Source: an uncultured Bacteroidales bacterium (GTDB lineage: Bacteria > Bacteroidota > Bacteroidia > Bacteroidales > P3). Taken from it: a stretch of 48,178 nt of DNA. The translations under genes were made by a program, and so were the position numbers. The notes beneath the pieces are model-generated. The model ran no database searches. It had not been told where the DNA came from and worked only from the letters and a program-made list of their open reading frames with translations. Below are positions 16,640 to 25,395 of this stretch, one piece after another. Location of the stretch: contig CALUNB010000015.1 in NCBI GenBank assembly GCA_944321885.1, positions 1 through 48,178 of the forward strand. The letters run 5' to 3'. Position 1 is the first letter of the stretch, and each line of letters begins with the position of its first letter.

Positions 16640-17668
16640 ATGAAAAAAAGAATGATCGGCAATCTCGAAGTATCCGAAATCGGCATGGGCTGCATGGGAT
16701 TCTCCCATGGCTACGGGAAAGTACCCGAAGAAGCCTACAGCATCGAAGCCATCCGCAAGGCATACGAAGCGGGTTGCACCTTTTTCGACACGGCGGAAGT
16801 CTACGGGGACGTGGTGTTCTATCCCGGACATAACGAGCAGCTGGTGGGCAAAGCCATCGAGCCGTTCCGCAAAGAAATCGTGCTGGCCACCAAGATGCAC
16901 CTGCATCCCGAAGAGCTGACGGACGGCACCAGCATTTACGAGGCTACGCGAAAGCATCTGGAAAAATCGATGCAAAACCTGAAGACGGACTATATCGACC
17001 TTTACTACCTGCACCGTGTCAACGAGCAAGTTCCGTTCGAGGAAATCGCCGGAGCCATGGGGCGGCTCATCCAAGAAGGCCTCATCCGGGCTTGGGGCAT
17101 GTCGCAAGTGGATGTGGATATATTGGACAAAGCGCACGCCATCACGCCTGTCGCTGCCGTGCAAAACCTTTATTCCATATTGGAACGCGATTGCGAGAAG
17201 GAAATCTTCCCTTATTGTCTGGAACACCATATCGGTGTGGTACCTTTCTCCCCGATTGCCAGCGGATTCCTTTCGGGCAAGATCAAAGCGGACACGCAAT
17301 TCGAAGCGGTGGACGATGTCCGGAAATGGGTTCCGCAGCTGAGCAAGGAAAATATCATTGCGAACCAGCCCGTGCTCGACATCCTGAACGAATACTCGGC
17401 AAAGAAAAACGCCACCAACGCGCAGATTTCCTTGGCATGGATGCTCCATAAATATCCCAACGTGGTGCCCATTCCCGGTTCGAAGAACCAGGAACGTATC
17501 CTGGAGAACCTCGGTGCCGCCCATATGGAACTGACCGACGAGGAGTTCCATGCCTTGGAGACCGCACTCGACGCCTGCACCATCCACGGACATCGTGGCC
17601 ATGTGGAGACTGAGCAGAGTACGTTCGGCAACAACTGGAAAAAGGAAGCGGTGCGTGATAATGGGTAA
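16640..17668 (+). CDS. Aldo/keto reductase
   Basis: A 342-residue NADPH-dependent oxidoreductase of the AKR fold. The catalytic tetrad can be placed: Asp and Tyr in FFDTAEVYGD, Lys in VLATKMHLH, His in YYLHRVNEQV. NADP-binding segments near the C terminus include PIPGSKNQERILENLGA. The start at 16640 (MKKRMIGNLEVSEIG) follows a TAACTTTG box; the longer upstream reading lacks AKR-like sequence. The last residues and the stop codon are encoded inside a repeat (copy C of the GAGGGTG family), so the C-terminal tail may have been replaced. The substrate is unknown. Confidence 0.9.
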   Translation: MKKRMIGNLEVSEIGMGCMGFSHGYGKVPEEAYSIEAIRKAYEAGCTFFDTAEVYGDVVFYPGHNEQLVGKAIEPFRKEIVLATKMHLHPEELTDGTSIYEATRKHLEKSMQNLKTDYIDLYYLHRVNEQVPFEEIAGAMGRLIQEGLIRAWGMSQVDVDILDKAHAITPVAAVQNLYSILERDCEKEIFPYCLEHHIGVVPFSPIASGFLSGKIKADTQFEAVDDVRKWVPQLSKENIIANQPVLDILNEYSAKKNATNAQISLAWMLHKYPNVVPIPGSKNQERILENLGAAHMELTDEEFHALETALDACTIHGHRGHVETEQSTFGNNWKKEAVRDNG

Positions 17669-17793
17669 TCTGGCTTCGCCGAAGACCCTCCGTCTCGGCC
17701 ATGTTCAAGCAGGGGAACGGCTTGACATGGCGCTCGACTTACTCGGGGCTTTGGCTCTGTTCTCGGTTTGCACTGTTTTTCGAGACTCGAATC
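17649..17793. repeat. GAGGGTG-family extragenic repeat, copy C (inverted, partial)
   Basis: GCGGTGCGTGATAATGGGTAATCTG matches, in the opposite orientation, one end of copy B. Further in, CGGTTTGCACTGTTTTTCGAG also matches the reverse complement of copy B (24957-24990 region). The aldo/keto reductase stop lies inside it. Confidence 0.5.
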
Positions 17794-17818
17794 TGTGACC
17801 CACCTCGAACAAGTCCGG

Positions 17819-17849
17819 TTTGCATTGCTCTCGACTTTCGTTATCTTTG
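17819..17849 (+). promoter_or_regulatory. Promoter of tig-clpP
   Basis: TTTG at 17819-17822, 19-bp spacer, TATCTTTG at 17842-17849: a textbook Bacteroidetes promoter about 100 bp upstream of the trigger factor ATG. It directly follows repeat copy C. Confidence 0.75.
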
Positions 17850-17952
17850 CAGTTTGGCTTTTCGGGAAAAAAATGCAGACACCATGAAGGGAAATGCCTG
17901 TAGACCAAGTTTTCCGAAGAGCGAGACTAGGAATTTAAACCATCATACGATA

Positions 17953-19350
17953 ATGAACATTAGCAGAGAAAACAAAGGGGAATTGTCCGCTTATCTCAAG
18001 CTGGAACTGGTTCCGCAGGATTATGAAGGCAAGGTTGCCGAAGAGTTGAAACGCTACCGCCGCAAAGTATCGATGCACGGGTTCCGTCCGGGCCAAGTAC
18101 CCTTGAACTTGGTAAAGAAAATGTACGGCCAAGCCATTTTGATGGAACAAATCAACAAAATGGTTGCCGAAAGCATAGACAACTACATCAAGGAAAACAA
18201 GATAAACATCCTTGGCCATGCCCTTCCCGTGCCGGAAGAGGAAAAGAAAAGCGAATACGATTTCGAAAATCCGGGCAACTTCACCATGTGGTTCGAAATC
18301 GGTCTGGCTCCGGAGTTCAACATCGACTTGGCTCAAATCAAAAGCACCGAATACCATGTCAAGGCCACCGAAGAACAGATAGACAAGCACCAGGAAAGCA
18401 TCTGCCGTCGTTACGGTATGGTCAGCAGCCCTGAAACCGCCGGGGCCGAAGACACCTTGGGCGGGGAAATCCTTGAACTGGACGGAAACGGCGAACTCAA
18501 GGAAGGCGGCATCCAGACCAAGACCTCGATTGCCATCGACCTGATTGCCGACAAGGGCATCCAAGAACAATTCATCGGCAAAAAAACCGGCGATACCATC
18601 GACTTTGAAATCCACAAAGCTTTCACCAACAAAGCCGACCTCGCTTCCATGCTCAATATCAAGGAAGGAGAACTGGACAATATTTCGCCCAAGTTCCGTT
18701 TCCGCATCGACAGCATCACCCACGTGGAACCTGCCGTTCCCGGGGAAGATCTCTACGCCAAAGCCTATCCCGGTGTGGAAATCAAGGATGAGGCCGCTTT
18801 CCGCGAACAAATGCGCAAGGAAATCGAAGGTTACTACAAACAACACAGCGACAAGAAATTGTTTGTGGACACCGTGGACAAGATTATCGACAGCACCGAG
18901 TTCAACCTCCCGATGGACTTCATCAAGCGTTGGGTGATTTCCGAAACCAACCGCGAAGCTGAAGAAAAGAAGCAGGAACTGGTCAACGACATCCCGGAAG
19001 AGGAACTGAAACAAATCGAACGATCGCTGCGCTGGGACTTGATCCAAAACAAACTCAGCTCGCAATACGAAGTAAAAATCGAAGTGGAAGACCTGCGCGA
19101 ATTCTACAAGGAACGTGTTCTGGCTCAGTACTTCCCGATTCACAACGAAGACGAAGAAAGCAAGAAACGCATCGAAGCTTTCGTGGATTCGATGATGAAG
19201 AACCAAGAGGAAGTGAAACGGGTTTACGACCTGGTTTTCGAAGAAAAGCTCACCGCCCTGTTCCGCGAAAAGACCCAGGTGGAAACCAAGGATGTGAACA
19301 TGGACGAGTTTGTGGAAATCCTCAAGCAGGACGGAAGCAAAAAAGCATAA
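17953..19350 (+). CDS. tig: Trigger factor
   Basis: A 465-residue ribosome-associated chaperone that meets nascent chains at the exit tunnel. The ribosome-docking signature is present as MHGFRPGQVPLNLVKKMYG (near residues 40-60). A divergent FKBP-like middle domain follows (AEDTLGGEILELDGNG, IQEQFIGKKTGDTIDFEI), then the long helical C-terminal arms. I chose ATG 17953 (MNISRENKGELSAYL) because the upstream in-frame extension is repeat-derived. clpP begins 8 bp after the stop, so they share a transcript from the promoter at 17819. Confidence 0.93.
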   Translation: MNISRENKGELSAYLKLELVPQDYEGKVAEELKRYRRKVSMHGFRPGQVPLNLVKKMYGQAILMEQINKMVAESIDNYIKENKINILGHALPVPEEEKKSEYDFENPGNFTMWFEIGLAPEFNIDLAQIKSTEYHVKATEEQIDKHQESICRRYGMVSSPETAGAEDTLGGEILELDGNGELKEGGIQTKTSIAIDLIADKGIQEQFIGKKTGDTIDFEIHKAFTNKADLASMLNIKEGELDNISPKFRFRIDSITHVEPAVPGEDLYAKAYPGVEIKDEAAFREQMRKEIEGYYKQHSDKKLFVDTVDKIIDSTEFNLPMDFIKRWVISETNREAEEKKQELVNDIPEEELKQIERSLRWDLIQNKLSSQYEVKIEVEDLREFYKERVLAQYFPIHNEDEESKKRIEAFVDSMMKNQEEVKRVYDLVFEEKLTALFREKTQVETKDVNMDEFVEILKQDGSKKA

Positions 19351-19358
19351 GGAAAAAC

Positions 19359-20036
19359 ATGAACGACGAATTCAGAAAATACGCCACCAAGCATCTGGGA
19401 ATCAGCAGCCTGAACCTGGACCGCTTCAACGCTTTCACACGGGCCTACATTTCCCCGACCATCATCGAGGAACGTCAGCTGAACGTGGCCCAGATGGATG
19501 TATTCTCCCGTTTGATGATGGACCGCATCATTTTCCTGGGGACCCCCATCAACGATGAAGTGGCCAACATCATCCAGGCCCAGCTTCTTTTCCTCGACTC
19601 GGTGGATTCGAAAAAGGATATCCAGATTTACCTCAACACGCCGGGCGGCTCCGTGTATGCCGGTCTGGGCATTTACGACACCATGCAGTATGTTTCCTCC
19701 GACGTGGCCACGATTTGTACCGGAATGGCCGCTTCGATGGGTTCCATCCTTCTGTGTGCCGGAGCCAAGGGCAAACGTTCGGCATTGAAACACTCCCGGG
19801 TCTTGATACACCAACCGCTCGGGGGTGCGGAAGGCCAAGCCTCGGACATCGAAATCACGGCTCGCGAAATCCTGAAAGTCAAGAAGGAACTCTACGATAT
19901 CATCGCCGAACACAGCGGACAAAAGTACGACAAGATTTACAAGGATGCCGACCGCGATTATTGGATGACTTCGAAAGAAGCCTTGGAGTATGGCATGATT
20001 GACGAAATCCTGGAAAAAACCAAAAGCAACGTGTGA
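19359..20036 (+). CDS. clpP: ATP-dependent Clp protease proteolytic subunit
   Basis: A 225-residue serine protease that forms the ClpP tetradecamer and degrades substrates fed by Clp ATPases. The catalytic serine is Ser126 in GMAASMGS and the histidine is His151 in LIHQPLGG; the aspartate is expected in the DADRDYW segment. The IYLNTPGGSVYAGLGIYDT block forms the substrate-binding strand. It is co-transcribed with tig. The usual next gene, clpX, is absent; lepB follows instead after a 161-bp gap. Confidence 0.94.
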   Translation: MNDEFRKYATKHLGISSLNLDRFNAFTRAYISPTIIEERQLNVAQMDVFSRLMMDRIIFLGTPINDEVANIIQAQLLFLDSVDSKKDIQIYLNTPGGSVYAGLGIYDTMQYVSSDVATICTGMAASMGSILLCAGAKGKRSALKHSRVLIHQPLGGAEGQASDIEITAREILKVKKELYDIIAEHSGQKYDKIYKDADRDYWMTSKEALEYGMIDEILEKTKSNV

Positions 20037-20067
20037 TAACGGATAACATGCTTCGTGCGCGAGGGGG

Positions 20068-20108
20068 AGGACCCAATTATTTACATTTACAAACGTAAAG
20101 GGTCCTCT
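20068..20108 (+). terminator. Possible hairpin terminator after clpP
   Basis: AGGACCC and GGGTCCT form a 7-bp outer stem, with TTTAC/GTAAA pairing inside. There is no clear T-tract, so termination is uncertain. It separates clpP from lepB. Confidence 0.35.
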
Positions 20109-20197
20109 CTCCACACCTTGCATCCGTTCCGACACACCACCCGAACGAGCCGGATTCAACGGCCCGACAAAGTTTCTGAAAAAAACAAAGAAAAGCC

Positions 20198-21724
20198 ATG
20201 TTAGCAGGGATTCTGACCCTTGTCATTTACAAACTGTTGCTCCTTCCCTCCTTGTGGGGGGTATTCCGGGATGCCGGCCGGAATCCATACCTTTCCATGG
20301 TCCCTTTCTACGGGGAATGGGTCTGGATCCGTATCCTCAAAGTGAAATGGTACGCTTACTTTCCCTTCCTTTTCTTCCCTTTCATCAATGTTTTCGTCTT
20401 CTGGCTGCTTTGCGTGGAAACCACTTACGGTTATAAACGCCGCAAAATACTGGAATGCTTGGCCGCCAGCGTTTTCTTCTTCCTCTATTTTCCTCACCTG
20501 GTTTTCCGTAACAAGGAAAAATACGTCTGCGCCAAGGATTTGCCCCCGGTCAAGAAGTCTTCGGCCCGGGAATGGTTCGACACGATTGTCTTCGCCTTGG
20601 TCGCCGTCCTGATTATCCATGCCTTCTATTTCAAAGGCTATGTGATTCCTTCCTCCTCGATGGAAAAATCGCTCAACGTGGGGGACTTCCTGTTCGTGAG
20701 CAAAACGGCCTACGGCCCGAGAATGCCTCAGACCGTGCTTTCTTTCCCCTTCGTCCAACACACCCTGCCCCTGACCAAGGACGTTCCCTCCTACCTCACC
20801 TGGATCGAGCTGCCCTACCACCGCATGCCGGGTTTCCGGAAAGTAAAACACAACGACGTAATCGTCTTCAATTTCCCGGACGGGGACACGGTTTCGAGCG
20901 TTTATCAAAGCAATATCAGCTATAACACCTTGGTCAAGGAAGTAGGCCGGGATAGAGTATGGAACGACAAGGCCCATTTCGGGAGGATTACCTACCGCCC
21001 TGTGGACCGCCGGGAAAATTTCGTGAAGCGCTGCATCGGCTTGCCGGGCGACAGCGTGGCCATCCGGGACCGGCAGGTTTACATCAACGGGCAAAAAGCC
21101 GAAAACCCCAAGAACCTGCAATTCAACTACAAGATTTACCCCTCGCCTACGGTTGTCAGCCACAAGACCTGGCGGGACATCGGTGTGTCGAAAGACGATT
21201 TGAGCATGCTTTTCATGCCTGGTTACGGCACGGTTCCTCTCACCGAAGAGATGCTGGACCGAGTGAGCCGGATTCCGGGCGTGCAAAAAGTGGAAGCCGT
21301 GATTGAACCCGCCGGCATGGGCGATGGAAGGCTCTTCCCTTACAGCCCCATCCTGTTCCCTTGGAACGTGGACAATTACGGTCCGGTTTACGTTCCCAAG
21401 AAAGGGGATGTGTTGCAACTTGACAGCAAAAGCATCGTCCTCTACGAACGCTTGATCCGCGTTTACGAAAACAACGATTTGCGCATCACACCCGAAGGCA
21501 GGATTTTCATCAACGGAGAAGAAACCGACACCTACACCTGCAAGATGGACTACTATTGGGCCATGGGCGACAACCGCCACAATTCGGCGGATTCCCGTTA
21601 CTGGGGATTCGTTCCCGAAGACCACCTGGTTGGCAAGGCGTTCATTGTCTGGTTCTCCTGGGACAAGGATGCCGAAGGCTTGCAAAAAGTCCGCTGGGAC
21701 AAAGTGATGCGGATTATCCGGTAA
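20198..21724 (+). CDS. lepB: Signal peptidase I, long Bacteroidetes form
   Basis: Inner-membrane protease that removes Sec signal peptides on the periplasmic side. 508 residues, much longer than E. coli LepB. Three or four N-terminal hydrophobic segments (residues 1-110) precede the S26 domain. Catalytic Ser154 lies in PSSSMEKSLNVGD and the general-base Lys277 in FVKRCIGLPGDSV. The C-terminal GDNRHNSADSRYWGFVP box is intact. A long insert separates the Lys box from this last box (about residues 290-430). The next gene starts 1 bp after the stop. Confidence 0.94.
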   Translation: MLAGILTLVIYKLLLLPSLWGVFRDAGRNPYLSMVPFYGEWVWIRILKVKWYAYFPFLFFPFINVFVFWLLCVETTYGYKRRKILECLAASVFFFLYFPHLVFRNKEKYVCAKDLPPVKKSSAREWFDTIVFALVAVLIIHAFYFKGYVIPSSSMEKSLNVGDFLFVSKTAYGPRMPQTVLSFPFVQHTLPLTKDVPSYLTWIELPYHRMPGFRKVKHNDVIVFNFPDGDTVSSVYQSNISYNTLVKEVGRDRVWNDKAHFGRITYRPVDRRENFVKRCIGLPGDSVAIRDRQVYINGQKAENPKNLQFNYKIYPSPTVVSHKTWRDIGVSKDDLSMLFMPGYGTVPLTEEMLDRVSRIPGVQKVEAVIEPAGMGDGRLFPYSPILFPWNVDNYGPVYVPKKGDVLQLDSKSIVLYERLIRVYENNDLRITPEGRIFINGEETDTYTCKMDYYWAMGDNRHNSADSRYWGFVPEDHLVGKAFIVWFSWDKDAEGLQKVRWDKVMRIIR

Positions 21725-21823
21725 GATGCGGTTTTCATTGCAATTCCTATCCGTTTTCGTCCTCCTCTTTTTTTTTTGCGGAGGTGTTTGCCATGCCTAC
21801 GGGCTGCAATCGCCTGCAGGCAA

Positions 21824-21831
21824 GGGGGGGG
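21824..21831 (+). repeat. Poly-G8 tract at the frame break
   Basis: Eight consecutive G just after the signal peptide. Length 8 puts signal peptide and TPR domain in different frames; 7 or 10 would put them in the same frame. It is a candidate phase-variable tract, or simple decay or a sequencing error. Confidence 0.55.
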
Positions 21832-21889
21832 CATTGCCCCGGTATGGATACGGCCCGGATTCTCTTAAAAAACGCGGAAGAGCTTTTAT

Positions 21890-22082
21890 CCCAAATCGGT
21901 CATTAGACTTTGGGGAGATTGCCCGCTTGTGTCATGCAGCATGCTTCTCGTCTAGCCGAAGGCGTAGCGGGCTACGTCGAGGCGTAGCGAGAATCAGGAT
22001 GCGGACAGAGGCGGGCAAGATGCCCGAAAGCCTCACTTTCCCAATCAAAAACGGACTCGGCGTGTCTAATGACCGATTTGGG
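21890..22082 (+). mobile_element. MITE copy 1 (193 bp) inside the TPR/LuxR regulator
   Basis: Begins CCCAAATCGGTCATTAGAC and ends with its exact inverse GTCTAATGACCGATTTGGG (19-bp terminal inverted repeats). It is flanked by the direct duplication TTTAT (21885-21889 and 22083-22087). There is no room for a transposase. The interior has nested palindromes around CGTAGCGGGCTACG. It is nearly identical to copy 3, with one difference noticed (T/C near 21952). Removing it with one TTTAT restores ELLSKELYN across the site. Confidence 0.9.
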
Positions 22083-23622
22083 TTTATCCAAGGAGTTATA
22101 CAACAGTGCCGCTACGATTTTGAACGAGGCGCTTTCGGCATATCAAAGCTGCGTTGAACCCGCCGACAGCAACTCCCGCTTGCTCTGCCAGATTCATTAC
22201 CGCCTAGGCTATGCTTGGTATCATCTTGCCGACTACGAAAAAGCCCTCGCCTCTTTCTACGACATCATCAAGTTGGAACCCGTGGAAGACTATGCCTTGG
22301 CACAAGCCTACACAGGTATCACCAATGTGGCCAATGCCCGCAAGGATTCCGAAGCCGCCCTGCAAGCATCCCGAAAAATACTCGAAATCAACAAAAGGCT
22401 ACAAGACAAGAGCATTGAACTTAGTTCCTACAACAATTTATCCAATACATACGCACAGAAGGGGGAATACGATTCGGCCCTTCTATTCCTGGAATATGCC
22501 TACGAACTCTCTTTCCGTATCCCTGACAACACCGACGGACGTATATCCATCATCCTCAACATGGCCAACGACTTGCAGATGATGCAACGTTTCGAGGAAG
22601 CCGAATACTACTATAAAAAAGGATTGAAGGAATTGGAAAACACGCAAAACCAATATATCCGCATACAATTCCAATACGGTCTGGGTTCGATGTACCTGAA
22701 ACAAGGCCGGGACAAGGAAGGCCTCGGGCTGCTCCAATCCGCCTTGGACGAGGCCGAAAGCTTGCACCACCAACGGCTGGCACTCTACATCCACCGGAAA
22801 TTAGGACAATACCATTATGAGGCCGGCCACTACAAGACAGCCTATGACCACCTTCGCAAAGAACAAATCCTGAACGACTCCATTTTCAGTATAGAAAACG
22901 AAAGGAACATCAACCGGATCAAGGCCGATTTCGACATCTACCAAATCGAGACCTCCAAACAGTTGCTGGAAAGGGACTTGGCTATCAGCAAAAACAAGTT
23001 GTTCCGCCGGAACCTCAATATCGCCATCCTCTCCCTCCTGACCCTTGGCGCCATCGGAAGCCTGGTGTTCATCATCCGCAGGCTCACCCTTCGAAACCAG
23101 GAATACCTCTCGCTGCACAACCAGTTCGACAGCCTGCAAAACCATATCGACCTCGAGAAACAGAAAATCAACGAACGCTTCCAATCCGAACTGGAGCTCA
23201 AGCACAAGGAGTTGACTACCAACGCTCTCCTCTTGGTCAAGTCGGAAGAAATCGCCGGAGACATCCTCGAAAACGTCAAACGCCTCAAAACGAGCCTGAA
23301 AGGGGGAAACGCCAAAGCCCTCCAAGAGATTGAGAACCTGGCACAGGAACTCTACATGGGGAAAGGCTGGGAAGAGTTCAGGCACAGTTTCGAACAAGTC
23401 AATTCCTCTTTTTACACGAACCTCGATGCCCGTTACCCGGGACTGACCCCCAGCGACCGGCGTTTTGCCGCCCTGCTGAGCTTAGGGCTGACCACCAAGG
23501 AAATCGCCCTGATGACCAACCGCTCCGTGCGCGGTGTGGAAACCTCCAAATTCCGTCTGAAGAAAAAAATGGGTCTGGATGCTTCCGAAAACCTGATCCA
23601 AGTCTTGATGGATTTAAAATAA

Positions 23623-24126
23623 ACGGCAAGCCGAGCGCAGGACCGAACGAAGTTCGAGCTTTGCCGAAGCGCCGCGTTTATCGGAAACAAAGTTCAAAAT
23701 AATATCCTCTCGCAATTTTCTCCGCCTCGGCAAAACAGGTAAGATACCCCTTTCCCGGTTCGTTTGGAAGAGGCTTTCAAGAATTTCAACATATTACAAA
23801 TCATTATTTTATAACGCATGTTGTAGTTTTAGCGTATCTTTTTTCCCGACGGTTCGGGTTTTGACGAAATTTTCCCTGCCCCATGGTCCGTGAAAAATCC
23901 CTATTCTTGGGAAACCGATCCGCTCCGGAGACATCATCCGGCCATCCGGCCTGAGCGGCGGATTGATTCCTGGACCGGGAAGATCGGAACGAAAAGATTC
24001 CGACCATGCCGGGAACCCGAGGATTCCGGAAAAACGGATAAAACAAACCGGGAAACAGGTCCATCCCTGCATCCTGATCCCGTGGCCACCCAAGTAAGAA
24101 AACCAAAAATCAAAAAAAACAAGCTT
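23623..24126. other. Gene-free gap with a degenerate promoter-module copy
   Basis: About 500 bp without a credible gene. At 23628-23685 the reverse strand resembles the palindromic module upstream of porU (CTCGGCTTGC, CGAAC/GTTCG palindrome) but lacks its TATCTTTG. Nothing recognised in the rest. Confidence 0.45.
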
Positions 24127-24800
24127 ATGAAAAAACATGCCATGCTTTGGACCCTTTGCATGAGCGTAGGACTGTTGTCCACCGCAAAGAGTCCCGCCCA
24201 GGAAACAGGTTTGGAACCTCCTTCCGACCTCCAGTACAGCCGGATTTGGGCCGACAGCATCCGGCTCAACTGGAACCCGCCCAGGATCGCAACGGAAACC
24301 GAGGACCCGAAGGCGAACGAATGGACCGAGTTGCCTTTGCAGCACACCGCCACTTACCGCCTGCCAGGCAACTACACGGGTATGCCACATCCCCGGAACC
24401 CGGCCTCGGACGGGACATACATCTATCTCAGCACATGGTCCTCCTCCGGAGCAGCCTCCACCTTCTACAAATACGACCTCTACGGGAACTTCGTGGAAAC
24501 GGGCAAACCGTCAATTCCGACAGCATCGAGGTCTTGTTCCTGACCGACCTTGGCACCGAAACGCCCGAAACGCAAGGTTTCCAAATCTATGCTTCCGAAG
24601 GGACCATCCATATCCGGAACCAAAGCGGAAACGCCTACGATGTCCAGGTTTGGAGCACCGGAGGACAGAACATGGCCCGTTCCGCTTCCGTGACAAGGGA
24701 ATTGTTGGATATTCCGATGCGGCATGCCGCCAGCGGGATTTACATGGTCTGCATCCAACAAGGGGACAAACTCTTGGTACAAAAGGTCCTTCTCCGGTAA
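24127..24800 (+). pseudogene. T9SS cargo protein remnant (signal peptide, Fn3-like start, sorting domain)
   Basis: The 5' piece from ATG 24127 has a signal peptide (MKKHAMLWTLCMSVG...SPAQ), then a fibronectin-III-like start (PPSDLQYSRIWADSIRLNW) and a beta-rich stretch (GTYIYLSTWSSSG) ending in a stop shortly after 24500. In another frame, from about 24497, a T9SS type A C-terminal sorting domain follows (VLFLTDLGTETPETQGF...DVQVWSTGGQNM...SGIYMVCI...LLVQKVLLR). The simplest reading is a larger secreted protein that lost most of its middle and changed frame at the join. It is not expected to be functional. Confidence 0.75.
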
Positions 24801-24848
24801 TTCCGGAGACTTGAGGCTGGAGGAGGCCGAGGGCCGTCCAACAGGAAA

Positions 24849-25092
24849 GAGGGTGTATCAAAATAGGGATTTGAAATAAATCTCAGGCGGTGTGTCAGAG
24901 TGAGTAAGATGCAAGGCGCTGAGAGCGAGAACGAAGGAGCGTACTGAAGTACGTGACTGAGTTCGAGACTCGAAAAACAGTGCAAACCGAGAGCCGAACC
25001 AAACCGATAGGTTTGAGTTTGGCCGAGGTGCAGCCTGTTTTCGGCGAAACCAAAGCAACGAAGCAGATTGCTCATTATGACACACCGCCTTT
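24849..25092. repeat. GAGGGTG-ended extragenic repeat, copy B (about 244 bp)
   Basis: Left end GAGGGTGTATCAAAAT; right end is the inverse of GGCGGTGTGTCATAAT, so the two ends are related inverted repeats (GGTGT-R-TCA-W-AAT). A third GGCGGTGTGTCA lies inside near 24889. Copies A and C share blocks with it. No open frame of note. Confidence 0.6.
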
Positions 25093-25128
25093 CCCTTTTT
25101 TTCTCCGTATCCTTGGTAAAGGATCAGC

Positions 25129-25194
25129 AAGACTTTTCCTGGCTTGCCGGCCGGAACGGACGGTATAGAGGCCATTGTCCCGGACTGGAAAGAA
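25129..25194 (-). pseudogene. Orphan fragment of a T9SS sorting domain
   Basis: The minus strand encodes FFPVRDNGLYTVRSGRQARKSL, closely matching the C terminus of the LRR protein at 28787 (IPVRNDGLYIVRSGQQVWKVLVM), also at DNA level. No start, body or proper stop accompanies it. It abuts repeat copy B. Confidence 0.6.
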
Positions 25195-25395
25195 CTTGGC
25201 AGTACGCAATATCCACAGGGAATGCACTTCCTCACGGATTGCCGTGAACAGCTTACAAACGCGAACCATATCAATGGAAATGCCTATTTTTGCTTGTTTC
25301 ACGACACAATGGATTAAGTCCCCAAACATTCGCTCCGACCATACGAACAGATACAGAAAATACCGGGACGGAAGAGGGGGAAAAAAATTCAAGCC

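Larger units (their letters stand above)
21726..23622 (+). pseudogene. TPR / transmembrane / LuxR-type HTH regulator, broken by frameshift and MITE
   Basis: A membrane-bound regulator in at least two pieces. The 5' piece encodes a signal peptide (MRFSLQFLSVFVLLFFFC...GVCHA). At a run of eight G (21824-21831) the frame no longer matches; seven or ten G would join it to MDTARILLKNAEELLS. That segment is then split at 21890 by the 193-bp MITE and resumes as KELYNSAATILNEAL. The 3' piece (readable from an ATG at 22069 donated by the MITE, 517 residues) holds TPR-like repeats, a transmembrane helix (near 23010-23080), a coiled coil, and a C-terminal helix-turn-helix (LTPSDRRFAALLSLGLTTKEIALM). Such proteins sense an unknown signal and bind DNA. 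The 3' piece may still be translated, without a signal peptide. Confidence 0.8.

Noticed and set aside
21726..22157. Independent 143-residue secreted protein
   Set aside because: Only the signal peptide is plausible; the rest reads through the MITE and out of frame into the TPR region.
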